Source of the DNA: JAWXBG01 sp044375415
GTDB lineage: Bacteria; Bacteroidota; Bacteroidia; Flavobacteriales_D; Sanyastnellaceae
Direction: 5' to 3'
Length of the DNA stretch: 54,834 nucleotides
Assembly (NCBI GenBank): GCA_044375415.1
Contig: JBILMS010000015.1
Location: forward strand, 1 to 54,834
This document shows, piece by piece, positions 33,411 to 41,560 of this stretch. Below the pieces are notes generated by a model. That model was given only the letters and a program-made list of their open reading frames with translations, made no database searches and had not been told where the DNA came from. Within the stretch, counting starts at the first letter, position 1. The number at the start of each line of letters is the position of its first letter. Both the position numbers and the translations under genes were made by a program.

Positions 33411-33523
33411 AAACCGTTAAGTTTATGGAACCGGAGTGGTTTCAAAATCGAAGTTCGTTAAAGCTCGGTGTTCAGTGTTCATAGTTCACCGGACTAGGGC
33501 GCTCACGTTTTCGGATACGCGCC

Positions 33524-33547
33524 AAAACCGAGCGGAGCCGAGGTTTT
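33524..33547. repeat. Variant outer-arm repeat unit
   Basis: AAAACC and GGTTTT pair around GAGCGGAGCCGA, a one-base variant of the GAGCGCAGCCGA core of the palindromic elements. Here the ends are A/T-rich rather than CCCC/GGGG, yet still complementary. Confidence 0.55.
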
Positions 33548-33567
33548 ATGATTCACTTTATGAAGTT

Positions 33568-33591
33568 CGGTCCCCGAGCGCAGCCGAGGGG
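33568..33591. repeat. Solo outer arm of the palindromic element family
   Basis: These 24 bases are identical to 1842-1865 of element A (core CCCCGAGCGCAGCCGAGGGG). No inner hairpin is attached here. Confidence 0.75.
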
Positions 33592-33725
33592 TGTCGTAAT
33601 CACTCAGAACCCGCAATCTAACTCATACTCGTAAAGCTCGTGGTTCAGCGTTAATAGTCTGTTTACAGAATAAAATTTTCGAATTTTGGTGGGATTTTAG
33701 AGTTTCGCTTAATTTCCCGCCACCT

Positions 33726-35111
33726 ATGAAAAAATTTCTCTACCTATTTGCAGGACTCTTGAGTTGTCAGAGTCTTTTTGGAATGTACACAGGAATAAGC
33801 TCAGAAGTGGTGGCTTATGATGCCGTAAACGGTTTTGTTACGGTCCGAGTTTACGCCAACTTTTCCAGTCCGACAGATCAATTGATTTCTCTTACCGGAA
33901 ATGCTGCAGATCCATTTTCTATTGAAAAACTTGGACCGGGAACTTTCTATCAGAACCCATTTGGCGGAGGAACTACTTTAAATATTAATCCCATTTTTTA
34001 TGGAGCCGTACCTCAATTGGTGTACGACTCATGGATCACAATCGGCGATGATGATCAAGTCGCAAATTTGTTGTCATCTTTTACGGCCAATTACACAGCT
34101 TTTGAAGCGGGAGGTGATTTGATCATCAATCCCGCCGGAGGAGGAGGGCTTTTTGCCGGTCCCGGAGTAGCTCAATGTTTCCCGGTAGCCGGAAAAGTTT
34201 TGATCGGACAGATTACGGTGAATTGTGACGTCACCTGGACCTGTAATATTTCATGGCAAGATGCATCTGCTGTTGTTTCAAACGAACTTTCCGAAACCAT
34301 TTTTATTGAAGGAGGAGATCCGGGTTGTACGAATTCTTTTGCCTTGAATTATGATAGCCAGGCAACACTGGATAATGGTTCATGTACATTCAACCCTCCG
34401 GGATATCAAGGCTTGAGTTTTGAACTAGTTTCAGAAAACGCCATAGCAGGATATAATACTTATCGGGTTTATGCCGACTTCGCCTTCAATGGTGATCAGG
34501 TTGCCGCCGTTTTCGGACAGGATGTAACGCCGCTTACTATTTCTACAACGGGTACTTTTTATCAGAATGTTCTGGGAGGAGCATTTAGCTCTTCTATAAA
34601 CCAAGGCTTATTCGGATTGCAGCCCGATTTGGAATTTGATTCATGGCTAACCATAGGTACTGAATCTGGACCAAATTCACTTTTTGTTTTGAACGTGAAT
34701 ACCACATCTTTCGAGGCCGGAGGTTCAATAAGTATCAATGATCCCGATGGTGGAGCCTGGTACGTTTTACCCGATGAAGAGGCCCTTGCATTTCCGGATG
34801 CAAATGGAAAAGTACTCTTGGCGCAGCTTACATCAAACGGAGATATATCCATTCAGTTGAACCTGCAATACCGAGCGGCAAATGGTTCAAGTCCTCAAAT
34901 GATAAATCAGTTGTTGAACATTCCATTTGTACAATCTTCATGTCTTGGAGATTTTACCGGTGATGGTCAAGTTGGCTCAGCGGATTTGTTAATTTTTCTG
35001 GCAGGTTTCGGATGTTCTTCTTCCTGTTCGACGGATTTGACAGGTGATGATCAGGTAGGGACGGCAGACTTGCTCATTTTTCTTAGTGTTTTTGGGACCG
35101 TTTGTCCATAG
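33726..35111 (+). CDS. Secreted protein with two copies of an unnamed domain and a dockerin-like C-terminus
   Basis: A 461-residue protein. A signal peptide (MKKFLYLFAGLLSCQSLFG) is followed by two related domains of ~170 residues (about 20-190 and 228-395). Shared motifs in order are VRVYA/YRVYA, FYQNPFGG/FYQNVLGG, YDSWITIG/FDSWLTIG, FEAGG, and KVLIGQIT/KVLLAQLT. Between them (200-220) lies a GCTNSFALNYD cysteine motif. Residues ~405-461 hold two dockerin-type loops, GDFTGDGQVGSADLLIFL and TDLTGDDQVGTADLLIFL, with Asp at calcium positions 1, 5 and 12. There is no T9SS domain. The 13021-14037 gene has one copy of the same domain but a T9SS end. Function unknown; likely surface or extracellular. 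Confidence 0.85.
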   Translation: MKKFLYLFAGLLSCQSLFGMYTGISSEVVAYDAVNGFVTVRVYANFSSPTDQLISLTGNAADPFSIEKLGPGTFYQNPFGGGTTLNINPIFYGAVPQLVYDSWITIGDDDQVANLLSSFTANYTAFEAGGDLIINPAGGGGLFAGPGVAQCFPVAGKVLIGQITVNCDVTWTCNISWQDASAVVSNELSETIFIEGGDPGCTNSFALNYDSQATLDNGSCTFNPPGYQGLSFELVSENAIAGYNTYRVYADFAFNGDQVAAVFGQDVTPLTISTTGTFYQNVLGGAFSSSINQGLFGLQPDLEFDSWLTIGTESGPNSLFVLNVNTTSFEAGGSISINDPDGGAWYVLPDEEALAFPDANGKVLLAQLTSNGDISIQLNLQYRAANGSSPQMINQLLNIPFVQSSCLGDFTGDGQVGSADLLIFLAGFGCSSSCSTDLTGDDQVGTADLLIFLSVFGTVCP

Positions 35112-35215
35112 ACTAGGGGTGCTTTTCTTCAGGCAACTTAATTAGGTTAAATTGCATCTACTTAGTACTTGCGGAAACGCAGGAAAGTTCTATTTCCTTA
35201 CCCTTATCTGACCAC

Positions 35216-35947
35216 ATGAAAAATCTACTACTTACTATTTGTGCTTTTGGACTTTTTACAGCAAGTTCATTTTCACAATCCAACGTTCGACTTACAAAAG
35301 TTGATCCCGACAAACATGAAGTAACTCTCACTAATTTGGGGAACGTTACTCAGAACATTGGAACCCATTGGCTCTGTTATTTTCCCGATTACAATCAGAT
35401 CAATGGATTAAATATTGTGAGTGGATCTACCAATTTAACTGCGGGTTCATCGGTAACAGTAATTTTTCAGCACTGTTTGGGAAACACCGGTGAAGTAGGA
35501 TATTATTTGAGCAATGTTTTTGCTTCTTCTGCGGCTATGAAGGATTATATAGAATGGGGTGCAGCAGGTCAGCCTAGAGAGGGTGTTGCGGTGGGAGCAG
35601 GATTGTGGACAGCAGGACAATTTGTACCCAATGATCCGGAGTTTGTTTATATAGGTTCACCTACCGATCATGGTGCTGCATTTTGGACGCAAGAAACCTA
35701 CGGTTGCAAAGAAACTATAGCGTGCAATTATAATTCTTCGGCAACCATTGACGATGGATCATGTGAATACACATCATGCGCCGGTTGCACGTATGTGGGA
35801 GCGGAGAATTTTAACCCCTTAGCGACGAGAGACGATGGGACATGCGTATTTGCGGCCTCCTGTGTAGGGGATTTTAACGATGATGGCACAGTAGGCACAG
35901 CCGACCTATTGGTTTTTGTAGCCGCCTATGGTGGTTCCTGTAATTGA
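35216..35947 (+). CDS. Secreted lamin-tail-like protein with GCT cysteine motifs and dockerin-like end
   Basis: A 243-residue protein with a signal peptide (MKNLLLTICAFGLFTASSFSQ). The N-terminal ~145 residues (VRLTKVDPDKHEVTLTNLG, HWLCYFPDYNQI, SSVTVIFQHC, MKDYIEWGAAGQPREGVAV, AGLWTAGQFV) resemble a lamin-tail (LTD) fold, which mediates adhesion or scaffolding in bacterial exoproteins; the assignment is tentative. Two GCT-type cysteine motifs follow (GCKETIACNYNSSATIDDG; GCTYVGAENFNPLATRDDG). The end is one dockerin-like loop, CVGDFNDDGTVGTADLLVFV, closed by GGSC. It shares this end with both neighbouring secreted proteins, so the three are probably exported or displayed the same way. Confidence 0.82.
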   Translation: MKNLLLTICAFGLFTASSFSQSNVRLTKVDPDKHEVTLTNLGNVTQNIGTHWLCYFPDYNQINGLNIVSGSTNLTAGSSVTVIFQHCLGNTGEVGYYLSNVFASSAAMKDYIEWGAAGQPREGVAVGAGLWTAGQFVPNDPEFVYIGSPTDHGAAFWTQETYGCKETIACNYNSSATIDDGSCEYTSCAGCTYVGAENFNPLATRDDGTCVFAASCVGDFNDDGTVGTADLLVFVAAYGGSCN

Positions 35948-36039
35948 TTTTTCACAAATAATGAAGGGCACTTGGTGTATTAAATACACTTAGTTTATAT
36001 TGCAATTGTTTCTGACCAAAAACCTTCAAAATTAAGTGC

Positions 36040-37386
36040 ATGAAAGAACGCAAACGTCTTGGATTCTGGGATATCTGGAACATGAGTTTCGGATTTTTGG
36101 GAATACAGTTTGGATTCGCCCTTCAATTGGGAAATACCAGTCGAATTTTTCAAACCCTCGATGCACGAGTTGAGGACTTGGCCATTTACACCATAGCGGC
36201 ACCGGCCACAGGATTAATTGTACAACCGATTATCGGTTATCTCAGCGATCGCACTTGGCATCCTCGATGGGGGAGAAGAAGACCTTATTTTTTAATTGGG
36301 GCCATTCTCGCAACGCTCTCACTTGTGTTGATGCCGAACTCTCCGAGTCTCTACATTGCTATAGGCATGTTGTGGATGATGGACACTGCATTTAATGTCT
36401 CAATGGAACCCTTTCGTGCATTTGTAGGAGATAAACTTCCGGGCGATCAACGTACTGCAGGTTATGCCATGCAAAGTTTTTTTATTGGCACGGGAGCCGT
36501 TGTTGCATCTGCTTTACCCTACATGATGACCAATTGGTTTGGAGTTACCAATGAAGCAGCAGCCGGAGTCGTTCCCGATTCGGTGAAATACTCATTTTAT
36601 ATCGGGGCTCTTGCATTTTTATTGGCAGTGAGTTGGACCGTATTTAAAACAAAAGAATACCCACCCGATGATATGGAAGCGCACAAAAAAATGCGCAAAG
36701 AAACGAGTGGTGTTTTAAATGCCGTGAAAGAAATTGTTTTTGGTATGTCTAAAATGCCCATGACAATGTTGCAATTGGCCATCGTGCAATTTTTCTCTTG
36801 GTTTGCCTTATTTGCCATGTGGATTTACACTACACCGACCGTTGCAAAAAATGTTTTTCACGCCGAAGATCCGGCTACAAAGGCATTTCAAGATGGTGGC
36901 GATTGGGTCGGACTTAGTTTTTCTGTGTATAACGGAGTGGCAGCGTTAGTCGCATTTGCTTTACCGTTGCTCGCAAAATGGACGAATAGAAAAACAACAC
37001 ATTTAATTTGTTTAGCTCTTGGTGGAATAGGTTTAATTTCGGTTCATTTCGTGACCGATAAATATTCTTTGTGGCTTGCGATGATTGGAGTCGGTTGCGC
37101 TTGGGCCAGTATACTTTCTATGCCTTATGCAATTTTGATAGGCTCACTTCCCGAAAAAAAATTGGGATTTTATGTAGGAGTATTCAACTTTTTTATAGTC
37201 ATTCCACAATTGGTTGCTGCCGGAATTTTAGGTGCTTTATTACACAACTTCTTTAATGATGAAGCTTCCTATGCTCTTCTAATCGGCGGCGTATCTTTTT
37301 TTATTGCGGCTATACTTTGTTTGATAATAAAGGACCGCGATAAATATCCGGCCGACATGACTGTGTTTCCCTCTGAGAACCACTAA
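36040..37386 (+). CDS. MFS transporter, SLC45/sucrose-maltose type
   Basis: A 448-residue, 12-helix major facilitator of the glycoside-pentoside-hexuronide/SLC45 group. The RWGRRRPYF motif after the second helix (IGYLSDRTWHPRWGRRRPYF) and the N-terminal FWDIWNMSFGFLGIQFGFALQ match the family. Bacteroidota members usually carry maltose or other alpha-glucosides across the inner membrane by proton symport. The gene is followed after 20 nt by the protein with four CBM-like repeats, and a GH13 gene lies 6 kb away, which fits alpha-glucan use. The exact sugar is inferred. Confidence 0.88.
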   Translation: MKERKRLGFWDIWNMSFGFLGIQFGFALQLGNTSRIFQTLDARVEDLAIYTIAAPATGLIVQPIIGYLSDRTWHPRWGRRRPYFLIGAILATLSLVLMPNSPSLYIAIGMLWMMDTAFNVSMEPFRAFVGDKLPGDQRTAGYAMQSFFIGTGAVVASALPYMMTNWFGVTNEAAAGVVPDSVKYSFYIGALAFLLAVSWTVFKTKEYPPDDMEAHKKMRKETSGVLNAVKEIVFGMSKMPMTMLQLAIVQFFSWFALFAMWIYTTPTVAKNVFHAEDPATKAFQDGGDWVGLSFSVYNGVAALVAFALPLLAKWTNRKTTHLICLALGGIGLISVHFVTDKYSLWLAMIGVGCAWASILSMPYAILIGSLPEKKLGFYVGVFNFFIVIPQLVAAGILGALLHNFFNDEASYALLIGGVSFFIAAILCLIIKDRDKYPADMTVFPSENH

Positions 37387-37406
37387 ACCCCAATAATTCA
37401 TATATC

Positions 37407-39098
37407 ATGAAAAAAATTGGATTCACGTTTTTGTCATTGATACTGATGTTTGCATCAATACGCGCCAACGTAGATGTTACCTTTCGTGTAAACATGCAAG
37501 ATCAAAGCATTAGTCCGAATGGAATTCATTTAGCGGGGAATTTTCATTTCAATCCTTTTCCTGTATATCCGGAATGGAATCCCTCGGGAATAGAAATGAC
37601 AGATATAAATGCAGATGGTATATATGAAGTGACTCTCTCCCTCAATGAAGGATATTATTTCGAATACAAGTTCATCAATGGCAATAATTGGCCTTCTGCG
37701 GAATTGTTACCCGGTGGATGTCAAAATAACGGCAATCGTTTTGTTAATGTAGGAATAGCAAATGCAATCTTGCCAATAGTCTGTTTTGCATCGTGCTCAG
37801 ATTGTATTCAACCGGGATGTACGAATCCGAATGCCGTAAATTTTGAGGCCGGAGCGAATGTTGATGATGGAACGTGTTTGTTTGAAGTGGGATTAGCAGT
37901 GGATATGAATTACTATCCGACATTAGTAAATGGTATTTCTGTGGTCGGCAGTTTTAATGGATGGGACAATACTATAAATCCCTTGACCGACGGAGATTTC
38001 GATGGAATATGGTCTACCACTTTAGTTCTTCCCAATGGTTCTTATGAATATTTGTTTACTATTCCGGAATTAAGTGAAACTGAAAACATGAATGCCCTTG
38101 CCCCATGTGTAATTGAAAACGGAGGGTTTTATAATCGGGAATTTTCGGTGAATGGAGGACCTTTTGATCTTCCTCTTTATTGTTGGAATTCATGTTTTTC
38201 ATGTGCCAGTGTAGAAGTTGTTTTTAGTGTAAATATGATTGGTGAAACAGGAGCTCCCGAAGGTGTATTTTTGGCAGGTTCCTTTAATGGATGGTTACCG
38301 ACTTTAATGACCGACAATGGAAATGGAGTTTGGTCATTGTCGTGGAATTTGCAAAATGGGAATTATTACACCTACAAATTTGTGAACGGAGATAATTTAG
38401 ATACAGAATCGGAAAATATTCTTGGAGATTGCACTGTCGGCGTTTTTGGAGATCGCTTTTTAATAGCACCTTTTGACTCTGCGGTTCTTCCAACGGTATG
38501 TTACAACGAATGCAGCGAATGTCCAATAACGGTAAATGTTCGCTTTAGGATTGATATGGCCAATGAATCAGTAGCGCAAGAAGGAGTCCATATTGCAGGA
38601 TCTTTTCAGGGCTGGGATCCCGCCACTACACCTGTGAATTATATCGGTTACACAATTTATGAAAATACATTGGCGCTGAGTCCATACACATTATATGAAT
38701 ACAAATTCATTAATGGAAATGCATGGGGTCAGGACGAAAATCTTCCAAGTGATTGTACTATCAATTTTAATCGGTTTTTTACAAGCGGTTTTCAGGATAT
38801 AGAATTGCCTATAGTTTGTTTTAATCAATGTGGAATGTGTGCCGGTTGTACGGATCCTTTTGCTGCCGAATACAGTCCCTTTGCATTAGTCGACGACGGA
38901 TCTTGTAATTCTCCGATGATCTGGGGCTGTACCTATCCGAATGCAAACAATTACGATTTAGATGCAGATATCGACGATGGCAGTTGTCTTTTCCCACCTT
39001 CAGAAGATGTTTGTCCGGCCGATTTTAACGACGACGGAGTGGTAGGGGTAAATGACTTACTTGCATTTATATCGGTTTATGGCACTACTTGTCAGTAA
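37407..39098 (+). CDS. Secreted protein with four CBM20/48-like (E-set) repeats and a dockerin-like C-terminus
   Basis: A 563-residue protein: signal peptide (MKKIGFTFLSLILMFASIRA), then four tandem ~110-residue repeats (about 22-135, 158-268, 268-373, 373-487). Each has V.F.V(N/D)M, a GxxxAG(N/S)F.(G)W strand, a YEYKFINGN strand and a closing LPxVCxxxCxxC. The pattern is that of starch- or glycogen-binding E-set domains such as those in SusE/SusF and CBM48 proteins. GCT cysteine motifs sit at ~137-158, 489-510 and 517-538. The end is one dockerin-like loop (CPADFNDDGVVGVNDLLAFI). It follows the sugar transporter by 20 nt, so carbohydrate capture at the surface is the best guess. Repeat 2 lacks the EYKFINGN form (EYLFTIPE). 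Confidence 0.85.
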   Translation: MKKIGFTFLSLILMFASIRANVDVTFRVNMQDQSISPNGIHLAGNFHFNPFPVYPEWNPSGIEMTDINADGIYEVTLSLNEGYYFEYKFINGNNWPSAELLPGGCQNNGNRFVNVGIANAILPIVCFASCSDCIQPGCTNPNAVNFEAGANVDDGTCLFEVGLAVDMNYYPTLVNGISVVGSFNGWDNTINPLTDGDFDGIWSTTLVLPNGSYEYLFTIPELSETENMNALAPCVIENGGFYNREFSVNGGPFDLPLYCWNSCFSCASVEVVFSVNMIGETGAPEGVFLAGSFNGWLPTLMTDNGNGVWSLSWNLQNGNYYTYKFVNGDNLDTESENILGDCTVGVFGDRFLIAPFDSAVLPTVCYNECSECPITVNVRFRIDMANESVAQEGVHIAGSFQGWDPATTPVNYIGYTIYENTLALSPYTLYEYKFINGNAWGQDENLPSDCTINFNRFFTSGFQDIELPIVCFNQCGMCAGCTDPFAAEYSPFALVDDGSCNSPMIWGCTYPNANNYDLDADIDDGSCLFPPSEDVCPADFNDDGVVGVNDLLAFISVYGTTCQ

Positions 39099-39116
39099 TT
39101 CAGAAAATCGAATTCG

Positions 39117-39124
39117 TACTTTTG
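39117..39124 (+). promoter_or_regulatory. Putative TAnnTTTG promoter element of ribA
   Basis: TACTTTTG is an exact match and ends 4 nt before the GTG start at 39129. No -33 TTG is seen at normal spacing. It supports the GTG start and a leaderless message. Confidence 0.5.
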
Positions 39125-39128
39125 CGGA

Positions 39129-39740
39129 GTGAATTCAATTGAAGTAAAAAGACTTTCTGAGTCGAGATTACCCACCGTGTATGGTGAGTTTACCATGATA
39201 GCTTATGATAGCGGCAAACCAGAAATGCCTCATTTGGTGCTGAAGAAAGAAGGGAGTGTCCCTGATTCTATCTTAGATATTCGAATACACTCCGAATGTA
39301 TGACCGGTGACGTTTTTTCCTCGCTGCGCTGCGATTGTGGTGAGCAGCTTCATTTATCTCTAACACATATCGCAAAAAACGGAGGAGCACTTATTTACCT
39401 TCGTCAGGAGGGTCGTGGGATCGGTTTAGTAAACAAACTAAAAGCCTACAATTTGCAAGATGCGGGTATGGATACCATTGTAGCTAACGAAGCACTGGGT
39501 TTTCACGCGGATGAGCGAGATTATGGCGATGCTGTTGCTATTCTAAAAGATCTCAAAATTCAACGTGTACGTGTGTTGACCAATAATCCGGACAAGTTGC
39601 AGGCATTGACAAATGCGGGTATCATTGTAACGGAACGGATAGCTTTGGAAATATCCCCCAACGAAGAAAGCAAGGCTTACCTTAAAACCAAACGCGATTC
39701 ATTTGGGCATTTATTCGGACTAGAAATCGGAATGCCTTAA
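39129..39740 (+). CDS. ribA: GTP cyclohydrolase II (stand-alone)
   Basis: RibA converts GTP to 2,5-diamino-6-ribosylamino-pyrimidinone 5'-phosphate, the first committed step of riboflavin synthesis. All active-site elements are present: RIHSECMTGDVFSSLRCDCGEQL with the three zinc cysteines, YLRQEGRGIGL, and the nucleotide-binding TNNPDKLQAL. The 203-residue length matches single-domain RibA. The start is GTG, with no in-frame ATG near it, and a TACTTTTG element ends 4 nt upstream. This gene supplies the activity that the RibA-like tail of the ribB product at 28 kb has lost. A bidirectional terminator separates it from dnaA. Confidence 0.95.
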   Translation: MNSIEVKRLSESRLPTVYGEFTMIAYDSGKPEMPHLVLKKEGSVPDSILDIRIHSECMTGDVFSSLRCDCGEQLHLSLTHIAKNGGALIYLRQEGRGIGLVNKLKAYNLQDAGMDTIVANEALGFHADERDYGDAVAILKDLKIQRVRVLTNNPDKLQALTNAGIIVTERIALEISPNEESKAYLKTKRDSFGHLFGLEIGMP

Positions 39741-39748
39741 GCAGGCAC

Positions 39749-39779
39749 AAAAAAAAACTGGCGGAAGCCAGTTTTTTTT
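39749..39779. terminator. Bidirectional terminator between ribA and dnaA
   Basis: An A9 run, ACTGGC, a GGAA loop, GCCAGT and a T8 run form a symmetrical hairpin suited to end both convergent genes. Confidence 0.92.
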
Positions 39780-39799
39780 GGTTAAAGGTCAATGTTTGG

Positions 39800-41230
39800 T
39801 TAAGCAACACTGAGTTTCTTCTCGAGATCGTCGAGATATTTTCTGAAGTGTTTGTCTGTTTCTTGAAGGTTATTTACCGTACGACAGGCGTGAAGCACTG
39901 TGGCATGGTCTTTACCTCCGCAGTGAGCACCAATACTGGCGAGACTACTTTTGGTCATTTTTTTAGCGAAGTACATCGCGATTTGACGAGCCTGTACAAT
40001 TTCTCTCTTGCGAGTTTTCGATTTGAGAAGTTCGATAGGCAAATCGAAGTAATCGCAAACTACTTTTTGGATGTAGTCGATACTAACTTCACGAGCCGTG
40101 TTTTTCACGAACTTATCGATCATCTGTTTCGCAAGATCGAGTGTGATTGCTTTGCGGTTCAGAGAAGCCTGAGCCATCAAAGAAATCAAAGCGCCTTCGA
40201 GTTCACGAACATTAGACGTAATACTATAAGCGAGGTATTCCACTACATCTTCGGAAAGTTCGATACCATCCGAGTACATTTTCTTTTGAAGAATCGCAAT
40301 TCGCGTTTCGAGTGAAGGCGTCTGAAGATCTGCGCTAAGTCCCCACTTGAAACGAGAAAGCAGTCGCTGTTCCATTCCTTGCATTTCTACAGGAGGTTTA
40401 TCGCTAGTGATAACGATTTGCTTTCCTGTTTGGTGCAAGTGGTTGAAGATGTGAAAGAAAATATCCTGTGTTTTTTCTTTTCCGCTGAAGAATTGTACAT
40501 CATCAATAATGAGCACATCCATCAACTGATAGAAATGAGAAAAATCGTTTACAGTATTGTTTCGAACAGCATCGATAAATTGATGCGTGAATTTTTCGGA
40601 ACTAACATAAAGAACTGTCTTTTCCGGAAACTTATTTTTTATTTCAATGCCGATAGCATGAGACAAATGGGTTTTACCCAAACCAACACCTCCATAAATG
40701 AGAAGTGGGTTGAAGGCAGTTCCACCCGGTTTATTAGCTACTGCAAATCCGGCGCTTCTTGCCAGACGATTACAATCGCCTTCTACCAGAGTATCGAACG
40801 AATAATTCGGATTGAGGTTTGAATCGATGTTTAGCTTGCGAAGACCTGGAATGATAAAAGGATTTTTGATCTGTGTTTCACCCATATCCAATGGCATAGG
40901 TACCGGCGGATTTTTGATCGCCTTGCGATTGCTCGTTGGAACTTTAATGGTGAAAGGACCGGGACTATTGTAATTGTTTTCCATGATGATGGAATATTCC
41001 AATCGTCCTTCTGCTCCTAATTCTTTTCGAATGATCTTTTTAAGCAACGTAACATAATGTTCTTCCAACCACTCGTAAAAAAATTGCGAGGGTACTTGTA
41101 TGGTCAAAACACTATTGTCAAGCTTAACAGGTTTAATCGGTTCAAACCAGGTTTTGAATCCTTGTGGGCTTACATTGTCTTTTATGATTTCGACGCAATT
41201 TTGCCAAACCTGATTGTGATCCTTATTCAT
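39800..41230 (-). CDS. dnaA: Chromosomal replication initiator protein DnaA
   Basis: A 476-residue AAA+ initiator. Domain I (VWQNCVEIIKDNVSPQGFKTWFEPI) binds helicase and regulators, and a linker follows. Domain III has Walker A GGVGLGKTH (residues 180-188), Walker B VLIIDDVQFF, and the sensor region GMEQRLLSRFKWG. Domain IV holds the DnaA-box recognition signature GGKDHATVLHACRTV near the C-terminus. It is not next to dnaN or recF here, and no DnaA-box cluster is seen beside it, which is common in Bacteroidota. It faces ribA convergently. Confidence 0.97.
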   Translation of the reverse strand: MNKDHNQVWQNCVEIIKDNVSPQGFKTWFEPIKPVKLDNSVLTIQVPSQFFYEWLEEHYVTLLKKIIRKELGAEGRLEYSIIMENNYNSPGPFTIKVPTSNRKAIKNPPVPMPLDMGETQIKNPFIIPGLRKLNIDSNLNPNYSFDTLVEGDCNRLARSAGFAVANKPGGTAFNPLLIYGGVGLGKTHLSHAIGIEIKNKFPEKTVLYVSSEKFTHQFIDAVRNNTVNDFSHFYQLMDVLIIDDVQFFSGKEKTQDIFFHIFNHLHQTGKQIVITSDKPPVEMQGMEQRLLSRFKWGLSADLQTPSLETRIAILQKKMYSDGIELSEDVVEYLAYSITSNVRELEGALISLMAQASLNRKAITLDLAKQMIDKFVKNTAREVSIDYIQKVVCDYFDLPIELLKSKTRKREIVQARQIAMYFAKKMTKSSLASIGAHCGGKDHATVLHACRTVNNLQETDKHFRKYLDDLEKKLSVA

Positions 41231-41560
41231 ATGGGGTGATGGGGTTGTTATAGGTTATTAAGAAGGTACTGTTTATAAAATGGGTATTGCCTCAATGTTA
41301 AGACTTTTAGCGGAGGACAAATGAAGAGAGAAAATTCTGAAAAAAAAAAGTTCTTACCTATTGACTTTATGAAATATTTGATTTTGTAATTCATATTCTG
41401 CATCCCTTGGCTGGTGCGGCTTTCTGAAGATGAGGTAATTGCAGTTTTCATACTTTCGTAAACAGGTCAATTTCATGTTTTTGCGCCTCTCTCACTTTAG
41501 TAAAACATCAAGAGCGAAAAATAAAGTTGAAATTTTTCTTTGATATAAAAAATCTTTGGC
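41231..41560. other. dnaA upstream region
   Basis: This 330-nt space between the papain-like gene and dnaA must hold the dnaA promoter, but no exact TAnnTTTG element on the minus strand and no TTATCCACA DnaA box on either strand were found. A 67-codon frame here looks spurious. I see no further structure. Confidence 0.6.

Larger units (their letters stand above)
33411..33725. other. Non-coding spacer with repeat fragments
   Basis: No gene is supported. It contains an imperfect ~30-bp direct repeat, AAAGCTCGGTGTTCAGTGTT near 33461 and AAAGCTCGTGGTTCAGCGTT near 33632, with two pieces related to the outer arms of the palindromic elements between them (33524-33547 and 33568-33591). Confidence 0.65.

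Noticed and set aside
33436..33621. 61-codon plus-strand frame after the truncated T9SS gene
   Set aside because: It is made of repeat-arm sequence and has no protein-like pattern.
41248..41451. 67-codon minus-strand frame upstream of dnaA
   Set aside because: Low-complexity composition, no recognisable motif and no ribosome-binding site; more likely the dnaA promoter region.
41231..41560. Possible oriC beside dnaA
   Set aside because: No TTATCCACA-type DnaA boxes or AT-rich 13-mers in clusters were found; dnaN and recF are not adjacent.
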